Below are positions 11,095 through 22,400 of a stretch of 64,000 nucleotides of DNA, piece by piece (the first letter of the stretch is position 1; each line of letters starts with the position of its first letter). Position numbers and translations under genes: made by a program. The stretch comes from Massospora cicadina (taxonomy: Eukaryota > Entomophthoromycota > Entomophthoromycetes > Entomophthorales > Entomophthoraceae): NCBI GenBank assembly GCA_022478985.1, contig JAKSZP010009596.1, positions 1 to 64,000 on the forward strand. The letters run 5' to 3'. The notes below the pieces were generated by a model. The model was not told the origin of the DNA, ran no database searches, and saw nothing but the letters and a program-made list of their open reading frames with translations.

Positions 11095-11720
11095 CGCCTT
11101 TTTTGTAAAGTAATTGTATATAACATTTGTATTTTGAGCATGACTTTTGATCATCTTCTATACTGGTACATGTTCATCTTCCCATAAGTTTGGATTTGTA
11201 AGTAGGTCGTGTAACATGTCATCTTTGCTATTGTCAAGATATAGTAGGGGCAGTCAAGTCAGTCCATCTACATTAATATACTTCATTTAAGAAAATTAGA
11301 CTAAATATATATTATAGTGCTGAAGCTTGAGAGCTTAACTGGATAGGTTTTCTTGTCAAATCTTTCATATTTTGCAGTTCCTTTAAGGAGGCGTGGTCAG
11401 TCACAACTGTAAAGTTCATACTATACAAGGAAGGTTGGAAAAGTTTTATTGCCAGGAGAAAAGCTAAGCACACTTTCTATGTGATGCTGTAATTTTCTAA
11501 GCTTTTGAAAGCCTTTTGATAATATGATACCAGGTGGTCAATGCCGTTATCATTTAGTTGAGAAAAAAAGCCCAAAGCTATGTTGGAGGCATTGGTAGAT
11601 AGGTTGTAGGGCTTTCCATAGTCTGGATGTCACAAGATCAGTTGTCTCTTCAACGAACGCTTCATTGACTTGAATGAAGTTCTTTGCTATAGTCCTCAGA
11701 TGAAAGGGGTATTTTGGATA
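11095..11720 (-). pseudogene. Element B RNase H remnant
   Basis: Reading leftward from about 11640: SIALGFFSQLNDNGIDHLVS, then a decayed CLAFLLAIK, then VVTDHASLKELQNMKDLTR and, after the conserved turn, SSALQYIF-like text. These are the usual Ty3 RNase H signposts ending in the DHASL block. A NVDGLT-like linker near 11265 leads toward the integrase interrupted by LINE-1. Several stops. Confidence 0.7.
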
Positions 11721-11879
11721 AGAGGTCAGACATTAGTTTAATGAGTTAAGCTTAGTTATAGATATTTTTGATGGTAATATCTCATAATTCCTGATAATAA
11801 CTGTATGTCTCAAAGGATCATTGGCTCAGGCATCTTGGAGAATATTCAACCTTATTGTAAAAGGGTTGAATTCTTTCAC

Positions 11880-12520
11880 AGTAAATGGCCCACGTCAAAA
11901 ATGCCAAGTCCTTTTAGAAAGAAATACACTCTAAAATTTTATTAATATATTTCTTTCTCATTCATTGGAACACTTACTTGAGGTGGGCTAGAGAATTGAT
12001 AAAGTTTTAGAAAACATCATTATGTTGTCTAGGTAAATTATCACAGAGTTGATTTTAAAATCTTGCATGATGTGATCCTTTAACCATTCAAATGAGGCGG
12101 GAGTGTTGCATAATCACTGGGGAGTCAGTTAGATTGAAAAGTCTTTCCATGCATATTGACGCGCATTTTTCTTGGCCTTCAAGTGAAAGACTCATCTGGT
12201 AATATCCATTGGTGTGGTCCATCACAGTGAAGAAATTTGAGTCAGAGAGTCAGGCCATGACATTGCAATCCTTGGAATTGGATAAAAGTCCTTCATAGTG
12301 AGGTTAATTAGCTTCCTGTAATCCATCACTATTCTGTGACCACCATTCTTCTTCTTTATGTGTAAAGCAAAGATGCCCATACACTCTGGGAGAGCTCAAT
12401 TAAGCCAACATCCAAAATTTTTAAGCTCTTTTGTCAAGTATTACTCCTATACCTTTGACTTCCTATATGGCTTTGATCAGATAGGTCTTGAATCTCCTAC
12501 TTCTGTACTTTAAGTCCAGT
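11880..12520 (-). pseudogene. Element B reverse transcriptase remnant
   Basis: The best-kept stretch, read leftward near 12290-12370, is KKNGGHRIVMDYRKLINLT, the nucleotide-binding entry of Ty3 RTs, followed by KDFYPIPRIA and then WTTPMDI-like text where a YxQ-type palm strand is expected. The catalytic YxDD region falls near 12000-12020, where I read LPRQHNDVF, heavily changed. It sits between protease (right) and RNase H (left), as expected. Inactive. Confidence 0.7.
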
Positions 12521-12939
12521 CTTTAATGTGATCATATTCAACATCTAACATAGATGATTATCCTGATAATCTTTAAGTATTTGGCGCAATTTCTAAAGTT
12601 TTTTGATTTAACTTATTCATAATTGGACTTGAAGGAGAGCAAAAAATTGTTGGTGAGTAGGCCAAAAGAAGGTGATTACCAATAAGTTGTCCTTTTAAAT
12701 TTCATCAATAGGAAGTAATTGACCTTTCCCAATTTCTTGATGCTTCTTGACTAGGATATCACTGTTGGTTAATTTCCCAACTATTAGCTCACTGGGCCGC
12801 TGATAGACTGGATAAAGGACTCTTGACAAAAACTTTTTTAAAACCTACCAACTCCATTGACACAAGTAACATGAAGCAAGTAGTATGGGGGTATATTCAG
12901 GGTTATGTTGGTGAAAACAACTCTTTATTATCTGGTTTA

Positions 12940-13480
12940 ATATCTACCTCCTCAGTAACATAAAATGATATGCCCTATGATGCATCTTCTGAGTCAGGTA
13001 GCTTTTCGTGTTTCCACCAGAGGTGGATATCACAAAGGATAAGTGGAACAAGGTATTCATTTGGACAAATGTTATCCTTTTTATTGGAGTCTTTATTACC
13101 AAGACAAGAGGAAAATCATATATAGGGAGCGATAGAATCTCTCTTTCAGATTAATAACTCCTTCATATTCAATCATAAACTGTGTCCCATTGAGTATATC
13201 ATATTGACTGTTGTTTAGGGCAAAAGCTGGAGCTGAATTTAATAATTTTCTAACTTGGATTGGCAGAGATAAGCATACACTCTCGCATTGATGTTTTTCA
13301 GACTAGTGGTACTGTACCCTTGAGTGTATTTGAGGTCTGGGGAGAGCCTGATCTTGATGAGTCAAGAAAACATAACATTGATAGGTGGTCCCATATCCAA
13401 AATAACCATAACTAAAACCTCTAAATTACCACTTCCACTTTGGTAATAATTATAAATTTCAGTTGAAGGCAACACCTTTT
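12940..13480 (-). pseudogene. Element B aspartic protease remnant
   Basis: The protease would cut the Gag-Pol polyprotein. On - near 13380-13415 the sequence reads VMVILDMGPPINVMFS, which lines up with the intact ILDTGSPVNVASS of element E (46570-46645); here the active-site D-T-G is D-M-G. The rest of the domain is traceable only by position. It lies between Gag (right) and RT (left). Confidence 0.6.
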
Positions 13481-16400
13481 TGATCAAGAACGTCGCATTA
13501 AGCTTTCAGGTAGTCCTGATACTTCTTTTTCTCTCCAGGAGACTATGGATGCTTGATATGGGTCAGATCAGCAGGGCAAGATACCCCTCTATTATCATTG
13601 GTTATATTGCTAATCATGGGCATCTAATAACCTGACTGAGATAAGTGCCTTTGTGAACCTGAGCGTAATTAATATTTTCAATGTTTAAATGGTTAGAACA
13701 ACTAGCTCAGTGGGTGAACCTAATAAGTAATCTGTGTCCTCAAGACCCCCTTCAGAATCATCAGGTTCATTTTCAAGAACAAGTGAGATGAACAATTACC
13801 AATGTTTTTCTTTCAGGTACTTTAGGTCTGTCATCTTTATAGATACCTGACCCTAAGGCGATCTTCTTTTCCCTGCTCTGCAAGGGCAGGGTTCTTCTAA
13901 AGAACATATCCTTGGTATGGTTCTTCTTGAAGTAGTTGCATCTTGGCTTTCCTCCTTCTTAGGTTTCGCTTCTTCCACAATGTTGAAAAATTCACAATTT
14001 TTAGTGGTTCAGGAACTTGGCTAGTGTGCCAGGATCAACAGTATGAGGTCTGTTGACACCTTGCTACGCTGCCTTCATTGGCATCAGGGGTGTTGTAGCA
14101 CCGTTTAACTCCCTAGATTTACTTGACCAAGCATCTAATCCTTGGGGATCTCTTTATTATTATGATTTCCAGTAACGAATCACTTGAAAAAGAAAAGAAT
14201 AGGCAAATGCAGATTTTTATTTAGATAAAAAAGATGGAGCTTTTTATAGCTGATCAGCTTACCCAACTAATTTTCATATGATTTTGGGATATATTGGATT
14301 CTGGGGTAGCACAGGGGATAAACATTGGAAAGGCTCCAACCTTAACCATCTTTGGCATACCTCGCCAGAACTCATGAAATATTATTGGTGTAACTCACAG
14401 CAACTTAAAATCTATCCCAGAAATCCTCAGCATCGTCTGCAAGTAACCCTAGCATGAAAAAATCTCAGCAACTTCGGCTGGCAATCCTAAATATAAAACT
14501 ATAGCATTGTCTACTAAAAATCATTAAAAAATATTAGTTGTAGATTGATCCTCAGCTAAGTCCCTGGCAAATCCTATTAAATTAAATTAGTTGTAGATTA
14601 TCCTAAGTATTAGTCGCTGGAAAATCTTATTAAATGAAATTAGCTGAAGATTGATCCTTGGCATAAGTCGCCAGTAAATCCTATGAAATCCAAAATATTG
14701 TATTGAAATAGCTAACCCAATTGATTGGGGAGCATGACGTGAAGCTGCACCATTAAAATATCCTTAAATATCTATTGGTAATTTATCCAGATGCTTTGGG
14801 AATTGTTAGATATTGAGACTCATTTTGATGAGCTAAATTAAGACTGAAACAACCAAAAGTAGAAGCAGGTTCAATTGAGTAAATCATGTGAATTGATTGC
14901 ATGTTGTAATTAACCACTGGGATCAACTGAACTCTTGAAAGTTGACAAGGTAAAGTAGTCAAGGTTGCATGACATAATTAACTCAAAATGCTGGGATTCA
15001 ATGAATACAAAAGACAGACCAGTGGAATTTTAGTCAGCAAGGGCGCCCAACATAAGGTGATCCATTGAATTCGTTAAATTAAGTACAGTCAAAACCCTTA
15101 AATCAGATAAATTAATTGGCATCGATGCCTGACTAATAAATCATAATAGCTGATATCAAAAGAGCAATAATCTCGTTAAAATCTCAATACTCAAAAAACC
15201 TCTAGGTTTTGTGGAGGCCTTTCAGGAGGTCTCTGGCTTGTTTATGTCACCTACATTGAGTAAGGCTTCTTTAATGTCTAATATGAAAATGAATTTTCGT
15301 TTGATGGATGTGACATGTATGGCTAGGTCAGGGTTACTATGTAAAACTAGCAATTAAAGCTGCTACTTTATTGTCCAGATTTATCTTTGTGGTCAATAGC
15401 TTTTATGCTTTTTAAAGAAACGTTCAGCAAATTTTGCTAGAGTTTAAACTAATACATCATGATTTTTATAAAGTCACATTTCTTCATAATCAGGCTCTGC
15501 TTTTCCCCAAATACCTGTTAAGCGGTCCCTATACTTCTCTCCAGGTACGCAGGTCATCTATATGAGGCACCATAACTTTTTAAGCCATATGACTTAAGCA
15601 AGATAATGTATGCTTAACCTTTTGATGATTGGTCGACCTTTCAACGTGTCTTCATAGATGTGGAGGAAAGATGTGATGCTCCCTTTGACAGGTGTAAACT
15701 TATCCTTGAATGTAGGATTAAAAGTAGTGTCCTTTAATATGATAATGATGTTTATTCTGAGAGCTTTGGATTCAGTAATCTCAGTCTTAAGTTTCTCTGT
15801 ATAAATTGATTTTGAATTGACATATTTGGTCCTGTAGAGGTTGAGATGTTGCTACATTTCCTCCAGAGTAGCTCTTAATAGCATCCTAAAAGATTGATCT
15901 TTCTTTTAAGAATGATTTTATTGTTCTCCATGTCCTAATGCGGATGTCCAGATCATGATTTTGTTAGTGAGCGGATGAGCAGTAGGTTCACAAAAGCTTG
16001 TTCTCAGACTCTGAATATTTCAATGCGTCAATTCAAGTCCTCTTTTATTTTTTGCATTTGGTTCTCTGAGGAGGCTTGACAGTCTTGGATTTTTAACTCT
16101 TCAAAAGATTAGTCCAGAGTTTCTCAGCTTCATTAAATTGACAATAGACAAAGTTATTGTTCTCTTGACTGGAATAAATGCCTCTCAAGTCTTTCTTCAA
16201 TTTGTTAAGTACTTGGTAATAGAATGAATAAATTTTGAGTCCCATGGAATATTAGATACTGTCTAACATGGCCACTCAAGAATTAATACTCTGAGATACT
16301 AATGAAGTCTTTGAGGTTTATGACCTCTAGCTCATCAATTTGTTGTAGGGCTTGCTCTAGACATGCCTTAAGGATAGTTTTTTTTCTTCCTGTTGACGGC

Positions 16401-17146
16401 TATAAAAAGATTGGGATGTCATTTCCCATGGTCTTTGATATTTGTCTTCAGAGCTCTTCAGTAAAGGTAACAAATAATCACTTAGTATTTTCTTTTTCTC
16501 TGAAATTTCCTTTTCAAAGGAGCTTTATAGTTCCTCCAAATACATGATAACATCAGAATTAATAGTCCAATCTGATTATGGTGCTTATGATGTAAGTATT
16601 GTTTGCCTTAATATAATGACGGACGTCTAAATAATTTGTGGTGCTAAATTATATACATGCTCATAGGCCATCCATTAGCTTTCTTGGGTATTGGTATGAT
16701 GGTGGAGTTCCTCGTTATGGACTCCTAGCAAATGCTTATTATGACAAAGCGCAGGGTGCACAAATTTGTATGATAGAATGAGATAGAGTCACAATTGATC
16801 CATAACTCTCTGGAAGAGAAAGGGATTTGTATAGGTTCATGAGAGTCCTGAGCACAGAGGATTCCCTTTGTAGATGGCTCTTTCTCCTAGGCTTATGACT
16901 CCATAAAGCAACTCTTAAACTCCTTTAATGAAGATAAAAATTAGGTGATAACATCTGGTAATCTTCATAAGCTTTTCTTGAACTTCATTAAATGTGATGA
17001 AGGGTAAATTTACCACTCAATAATCTTCTTCACTGTTACCTTTGTGTACCTAAGGGTGACACTATCAATTGGGTTATTTTCCATAGGGGATAAATAGCTG
17101 CAGGTATCTTTATATGTTGGCTGTGCCCCTTTAGTGAGCACCAGCC
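13480..17146 (-). pseudogene. Element B Gag region, decayed
   Basis: By position this is Gag plus leader. A damaged zinc knuckle, CNYFKKNHTKDM, is read on - near 13915-13950; the second cysteine is phenylalanine. Near 16300-16390 the - strand gives an acidic and leucine-rich stretch including ALQQIDELEVINL, possibly coiled coil. No open frame on - exceeds 60 codons, and the 81-codon + frame at 16302-16547 is a shadow. No primer-binding site was identified next to the right LTR. Confidence 0.5.
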
Positions 17147-17913
17147 TGTTGGGCTTCAGTAAAAAAACTCAATATGCTATGACCAATAAAGCCAAATATT
17201 AAATACTTAAAGACGTCTAAGATGCATTAAAAGTGTATTTTATCTAATAGAGTGCCAAATCACCGCTTATGTTCCATCATCTATAGTACTCATCCTATGG
17301 TAAATACAGTAAAATAGTCTTATTTATGTTAAGTACCATAGAAAGATATAGAATTATTGATGTAATTTTATTATAGTTATAAATAGGGGTTTTATATGTC
17401 ACAATTTAACAATATAAACCTAAAAGGAAAAGGATTAATTGAATTAATAGAGGAATCTATCTTGATAAAAGGCTCTTAAGCAGGCAATGCAATATAGATA
17501 CTATAATGCCTTTGTTCAATATCTTTGATAGGGTAAAATCTAAGTTAAATATACCAATTCAGATGAAACATGTTACCAATATAGTTAATCATTTTTTAGA
17601 TTCTTAATTATTACTCTTCTGGGGTTCATCTTAATTTAATGCCTCAAGTGCTACCTTGAGTTAAGTCACCAGACCTTTTGATGCTCCTTCATCTAATTTA
17701 AGAAGGATTACATCTCAGAGTAACTTGGGCTCAAATTGATCCAATGAACTTTTTTCCTAGTATCAGGTTGAGCCTTACTGACTACTTGATTTTTATAAAT
17801 TTTCAAGGTAGCTTCTCTAACCCACTTCTCAGATATAGACGCATGATTTGTTTGTGGGAGTCAACCGGTTGATATTTTTCCCATCATGTCTGATATCCCA
17901 ATATCTGGGAACA
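17147..17913 (-). repeat. Element B right (5') LTR
   Basis: Read on +, it begins TGTTGGGCTTCAG and ends GGGAACA. It is collinear with 3230-4763 apart from the solo LTR in that copy. Similarity is patchy by eye, as expected for an old insertion. Confidence 0.65.
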
Positions 17914-18094
17914 ATCATCATCCAGATGGAAGAGACAAAAAATTAAATTAAAATTGGTCAGGACCTTATAAAGTCTTTTATAAAAGGGAATTGAACATTT
18001 GATTGTTTATATTGCCCATGGTAATGTGAGATATAGGTACATAGTTGATAGTTTACATTTCTTTACCCCTTTATACCAAAGATCAAAAAAGGGG
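17914..18094 (+). pseudogene. Integrase C-terminal fragment of a Ty3-like element
   Basis: This 181-bp piece reads NWSGPYKVFYKREL (the GPY/F module) and, after frame changes, GNVRYRYIVDSLHFFTPLY, then QRSKKG. It ends in the purine run AAAAAAGGGG (18085-18094), a good polypurine tract. The rest of its element is not adjacent: element B is on the left and the LTR of element C on the right. It could be the far end of element A after rearrangement, but A already seems to have its own C-terminal module, so I keep it separate. Confidence 0.65.
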
Positions 18095-18534
18095 TGTTGT
18101 AATGTTTAGTGCGTAAATCCTTTTACATGATATTTGCACAGGTTATCAATGACCAGTACAACTCTAGCTATAATATATAGTATGACTAAGCGGTAGAGTT
18201 CTCAATCTTTTAGTATAGGTAAGACTATGCTAAAGATCTACATTAATTAACAACAATATTTGACAACAAAAAGTGGTCCTTCAACTATAATAGTCATATA
18301 ATATTTATAGTTTAATTTCTTAATTCAAGATTCAATAGAACTCTCATGATGAGGACCATTGACTTTTGTTAAATGCATTCTTAGGAGGGTGTTAATTTCT
18401 GATATCCAGTCTAAATGTGAAGTCACAGGGGCAACTCTAATGCAATTCTAATTAGGGCAAAAATCTAATAACGAAGTTGGTCTGTATAATAACTGAGATT
18501 CACAAACCAGGAATAAAATCAATGAATATCAAAA
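18095..18534 (-). repeat. Element C left (3') LTR
   Basis: Begins TGTTGTAATG on +. It shares an ACTCTAGCTAT..ATAATATA block (near 18160-18178) and the following region with 24523-24968. The right end, ATCAAAA, corresponds to ATCCAACA of the partner. Confidence 0.65.
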
Positions 18535-19650
18535 CTTTCCCCTTGACTTAATTTACCATTAATATTTTGATTAAAATGATAAAGTTCATGATAAGGTCAA
18601 AAACCTAAGCGTGAACATATTAACTATTCTCCCATCATTCAGGATCAGAATAGTGTATGCTTTGGCAGTGACCCTGTCAAGTGCAACATAAGGTCTTTTT
18701 CATAAATTAGTCTACTTATGCGTCCTACCAAATCCATAAGTATCTCAGTAATCAACTTGATTGCCAAATGCAAAGATTAGCACTCTAAACCGTTACATAT
18801 CATCTGTTTTTTTCTGATTAACTTTCCTAGTCAGGGATTCTCTATATGACTTAATCTGAAACTTAATTAGGGGTTCACCACTAAGTTGAAGTATTAAGAT
18901 GGTCAAATCTCATCCTCATCAGTAATGGTGGAATGAAGTATATGCGGTAACGCAGATTAATGACCATAAGAAAGCTGGAAGTGTGGATATTTTGTACTAC
19001 TGTGGTAATTGATAGTGTAAGCAGAAAGGTTTAGTCCATGTATATGGCTATTATGAAAAAGAATCATTTGCAAACTTATGAAGGGCTTGTACTAAAGTAC
19101 CATGGGTATGTTCTACCGTTCCATTGGTATTAGGATGGTAAGGGATGGCAAGAACTCCATGGATTCCCAATAGATCATTCAGCTTGGGAATGACTCAAGA
19201 AGTGAAATATGTGTCATTTTTCATGAATACCTTTTTTGGACAACTAGGCTGGTGGGTTACCTGTTCCATTATATATTTAGCAGTAGATATAAGCCCCATG
19301 ATCTTTTACGTCTTGGGCTTTGACTTACCTTGTAGGTTGTCAATTGCTAAAATTTATATGAAGTTGAAGACACTAGCTGGGAAAAACTTATAATATATGT
19401 AGACACTGAATGTCAAGTATAGTCTTGATGAACCAGTAGGTAGTTGTAGACTTATAGGGATGATGCGCTTGACATTCATGGCATCTTGTTTATACAAATT
19501 TGATATTGAACCGTAGTGATTCCCAATAATACAGTTGTGAATTAGCACTAAGTTCAAAAGTAGACCTCCATGGTACATGGCGCAATGAGCTTGTATAATT
19601 ATTTCTAGATGAGCCAAAGGTGGAGGATATAGCCTTCAGTCAATTCGCAC
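18535..19650 (-). pseudogene. Element C integrase remnant
   Basis: Reading leftward from 19620: the histidines of the zinc-binding region (QAHCAMYHGG) and the start of the core in an 87-codon frame (19354-19617). Then IPYHPNTNGTVEHTHGTLVQ at 19075-19150, with the third catalytic glutamate (TVEHTHGT). The C-terminal module has LDRVTAKAYTILILNDGR near 18610-18670 and ends close to the polypurine tract. Stops interrupt it. The shape is the same as in element B. Confidence 0.7.
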
Positions 19651-19699
19651 AATTATATATAATTTTTTTTCCTAAATTTTGGTGTCACTCATCAATTAA

Positions 19700-20190
19700 T
19701 CCAATATGCGCCCAATAGTTGGGTTTTAATCATCATAATTCTTTGTTTTCACTTTTTTCAAATAGTCAATCTGCAAAAGGGGATAATGCTGTTTTGACAG
19801 GCAGCTATGAGAGACCATCAGCTTTTGATGGATATGTCCTGAGTGATGTGCTAACATATAGTTGTAGGCCTGTAATGACAGGGCTAGAATGCTATTGTAA
19901 TTGTGGGTTCCTTAAGATTATATAACTATTGCAGAGAACATAGGTGACAACTTTGAACTTTATCCCATGTATACTGACTTATAATTGTTTACAGTCATAT
20001 ATGACAGCTAAGTATTCTTGATCAGGTACCATGTAATTGGCCTCATGTTTGTCTAAGACACGACTGCATAAGGCTACCAGGTGCTCCTCTCCATCATCCA
20101 CCATTTAAGAGAATACAGCTCATTTAGCTGTGAGGGACGCATCAGATTGCACTATTAAAGGCTGGTCAAAGCTGAGATAACTCAGTTTGA
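19700..20190 (-). pseudogene. Element C RNase H remnant
   Basis: On - between about 20150 and 19960 the text reads VDDGEEHLVALCSRVLDKHE and then ANYMVPDQEYLAVIYDCKQL, a nearly intact central part of a Ty3 RNase H. Its final DHxSL block is not readable and should lie near 19900. It follows RT on the right and precedes integrase on the left. Confidence 0.75.
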
Positions 20191-20199
20191 TAGCTTCAG

Positions 20200-21150
20200 T
20201 CAAGTCTCTCTGTAGTTGGTTGAAGGAGTAATTTAAATCTTGAGACCATTAGAAGGTAATGCCTCCTCAGAGTGGATGTAGTAAGGGATCAGAAACTTTT
20301 GCAAAACACAGTATAAATTGATGGTAGTATCTGACCATTCTGAGGATTACTTTGTTATCCCACTTACTTTTGGGATCTCGCATGCAATTAATAGCATCAA
20401 GATTTTGAGGCTGTACTCATATTCCTTGAGTTTTAATGATGTGCCCCAGATACACCATCTGGGGCTTAAAAACTGACACTTTCTAGGCCTGATTTTTTGT
20501 TGAGCTCAGGATAACTCCTGAAAGACATCATTAGGTGAGCTAAATGTTGGGTGAACTTTTCTGAGAACATTTATGTTGGTAAGATAATTAAAGCACACAT
20601 CGTTTTTAAATATCCCATAATTGTTTCAACCGCCTGTTGTAAGGTGGCTGGGGCGTTGAAAATCCCCAGGCATTTGAGTCAGTTGTAACAACCCTTGAGA
20701 GGTAATAATTGCGCACTTTTACTGATCTTTAGATGGTAGGTCAAGCTCCAGTATTGCTGATGAGATTTTTAACTGTAAAATATTACGCTTCTCTCAATTG
20801 GCTCAGGGATTCATCTATTTGTTGAAAAAGATAATAATCATTTTTACTTATATTATTTAACATCAGTAATTGATAATGACTCTATTAGATTCAACTTTAT
20901 TCTTGAGTATGAGTACCAACCTGGTCCATGAATGCGCGAGGGGAAAGACGTCCCCTGATTTATAAGCTTCTCCAATTCCTTTTGCGCATCCTTATTGCTG
21001 GTCTTACTTCTCTGCATATCATGTGTAAGCAAATGGGTCTTGGATCTTCAATGTTTTCTGATTCTGGATACCCCAGCACATCTAAAATCATAGTTGTCTT
21101 GTTGCAAATATTTAAGCATATTTTTTATGATGGCATCGCTTGATTTTATG
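20200..21150 (-). pseudogene. Element C reverse transcriptase remnant
   Basis: Landmarks read leftward are AQKELEKLINQGTSFPSR (entry), YYLFQQIDESLSQLREA (the usual YPLPRIDDLLDQL), and LGIFNAPATLQQAVETIMG (the PFGLCNAPATFQ strand) near 20590-20680. Immediately afterwards the catalytic Y-x-D-D site reads IILPT, so it is lost. Internal stops are present. Order and motif text place it firmly in the Ty3 group. Confidence 0.75.
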
Positions 21151-22400
21151 TTTCTCAGTTATCCTGTTAAGTTGTCCATGGAAAATAACTCTACAATTTG
21201 ATAAAAGAGGTTTGTGTAGTCAAACTCTGTCAAATTTTCGACCTCATGTATTTATAAGTATCTTTTCAGTGTAATAAGATGCATGAATGTGATCTTCTTC
21301 CTAACTCTTGATAAACATTTTAAGTAGTTAGGTTTGTAATTAATATATAGATTATTTTGTAACAGACGATATTACAGTAGACGCAGGAAGTTCAGCCCAC
21401 AATTGCAGCTGAGATATTAAATATACCTTAACAACACTTCAATTAACTTTAGGTTCATTCTGGTTAACAACACACGCTATTCTCTAGGATATATAGTCCA
21501 GTCCCTAGAGGCTTTAAGAGGAATGCTTTTATTAAAAGAAATTGTGGCAGTAGGAAGAGAACTTATATAAAATATTTTTTGGTAATGGATAGGGACTACA
21601 CCATTGCTATAAATCACATTAATCAAATTATTCCTATGAATTTGGATGTTTGGTTATCCCTCAAATATTGAAGGGATAATGTTTGACCAATGATAGTAAA
21701 AGTATTCTCATCATAGTTTAAAACAGTGCCATAAAACTTAAGAAAGGCAGAACCAGAAAAAATTAACTGTTGTAATTAGGAAGCACTATAGAAGAGACAC
21801 TAATCTGCAAAGAGTTTAACCTCATTGGTAAAGCTCTTTACGCCCCTCACTTGTGGTACTCAAAGGCCCAGCCATTCCATATTGTTAATGGTGGACTACA
21901 TCAGGAGCTATCCTCAATCACCTGTTGAACTGACTGACAAAGTCTTTCTAAGAGTCCTTTGTCAACAATGGCTCAAACATGAACTTTATTTACGTAGATA
22001 TCATATAATTACTATCAGACATACAGTGTGACTATCATCTTTTGCAAGCATGGAAGTGTTGGTGATCTAGGATAATCATAGTCTTAATTTTTTTATTTCA
22101 GGGAAGTTTGTTTTAAAAAATGTCTCAATTGATAATGCAACATTAACTCCTTTCAGAGGAGGTAAGGCTTAAGGTATTTCAGTATTTTAATATTGATTGT
22201 GCTAAGCAATCTGAGTGGCGTAAGGTTTGAGGCAACTTCTTGTCCTTCTCATTCCATGGCATCACACTGACTTTATTTATAGCCAGTGCTATAAGATTGT
22301 ATTAGTTGGTTTTTGGATATGGGGCTGACTCACATTTTCCGTAGGACTCTAGGATAAAACTAGATTATAAATGGCAATAGAGTGTCTCCCTTCTAATGCC
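21151..22400 (-). other. Element C stretch between Gag and RT, no readable domain
   Basis: By position it should hold the protease and the end of Gag. I could not find a D-T/S-G active site in any - frame. The frame at 21825-22031 on + (68 codons) has no recognisable content. Confidence 0.4.

Larger units (their letters stand above)
3230..17913 (-). mobile_element. Ty3-like LTR retrotransposon B with nested solo LTR and LINE-1
   Basis: Two related sequences of about 750 bp (3230-4763 and 17147-17913) bound a pol gene running leftward: Gag near the right end, then protease, RT, RNase H, and integrase at the left end abutting the left LTR. Removing the solo LTR and LINE-1 leaves about 8.6 kb. 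No matching 5-bp TSD was found (GGGGG on the left, ATCAT on the right), so the ends may be rearranged. All coding parts are broken. Confidence 0.65.

Noticed and set aside
17147..17913. 3' LTR of a + strand element continuing into 17914-18094
   Set aside because: The integrase tail follows the LTR when it would have to precede it, and the partner LTR at 3230-4763 abuts a - strand integrase, so the - strand element B explains both.
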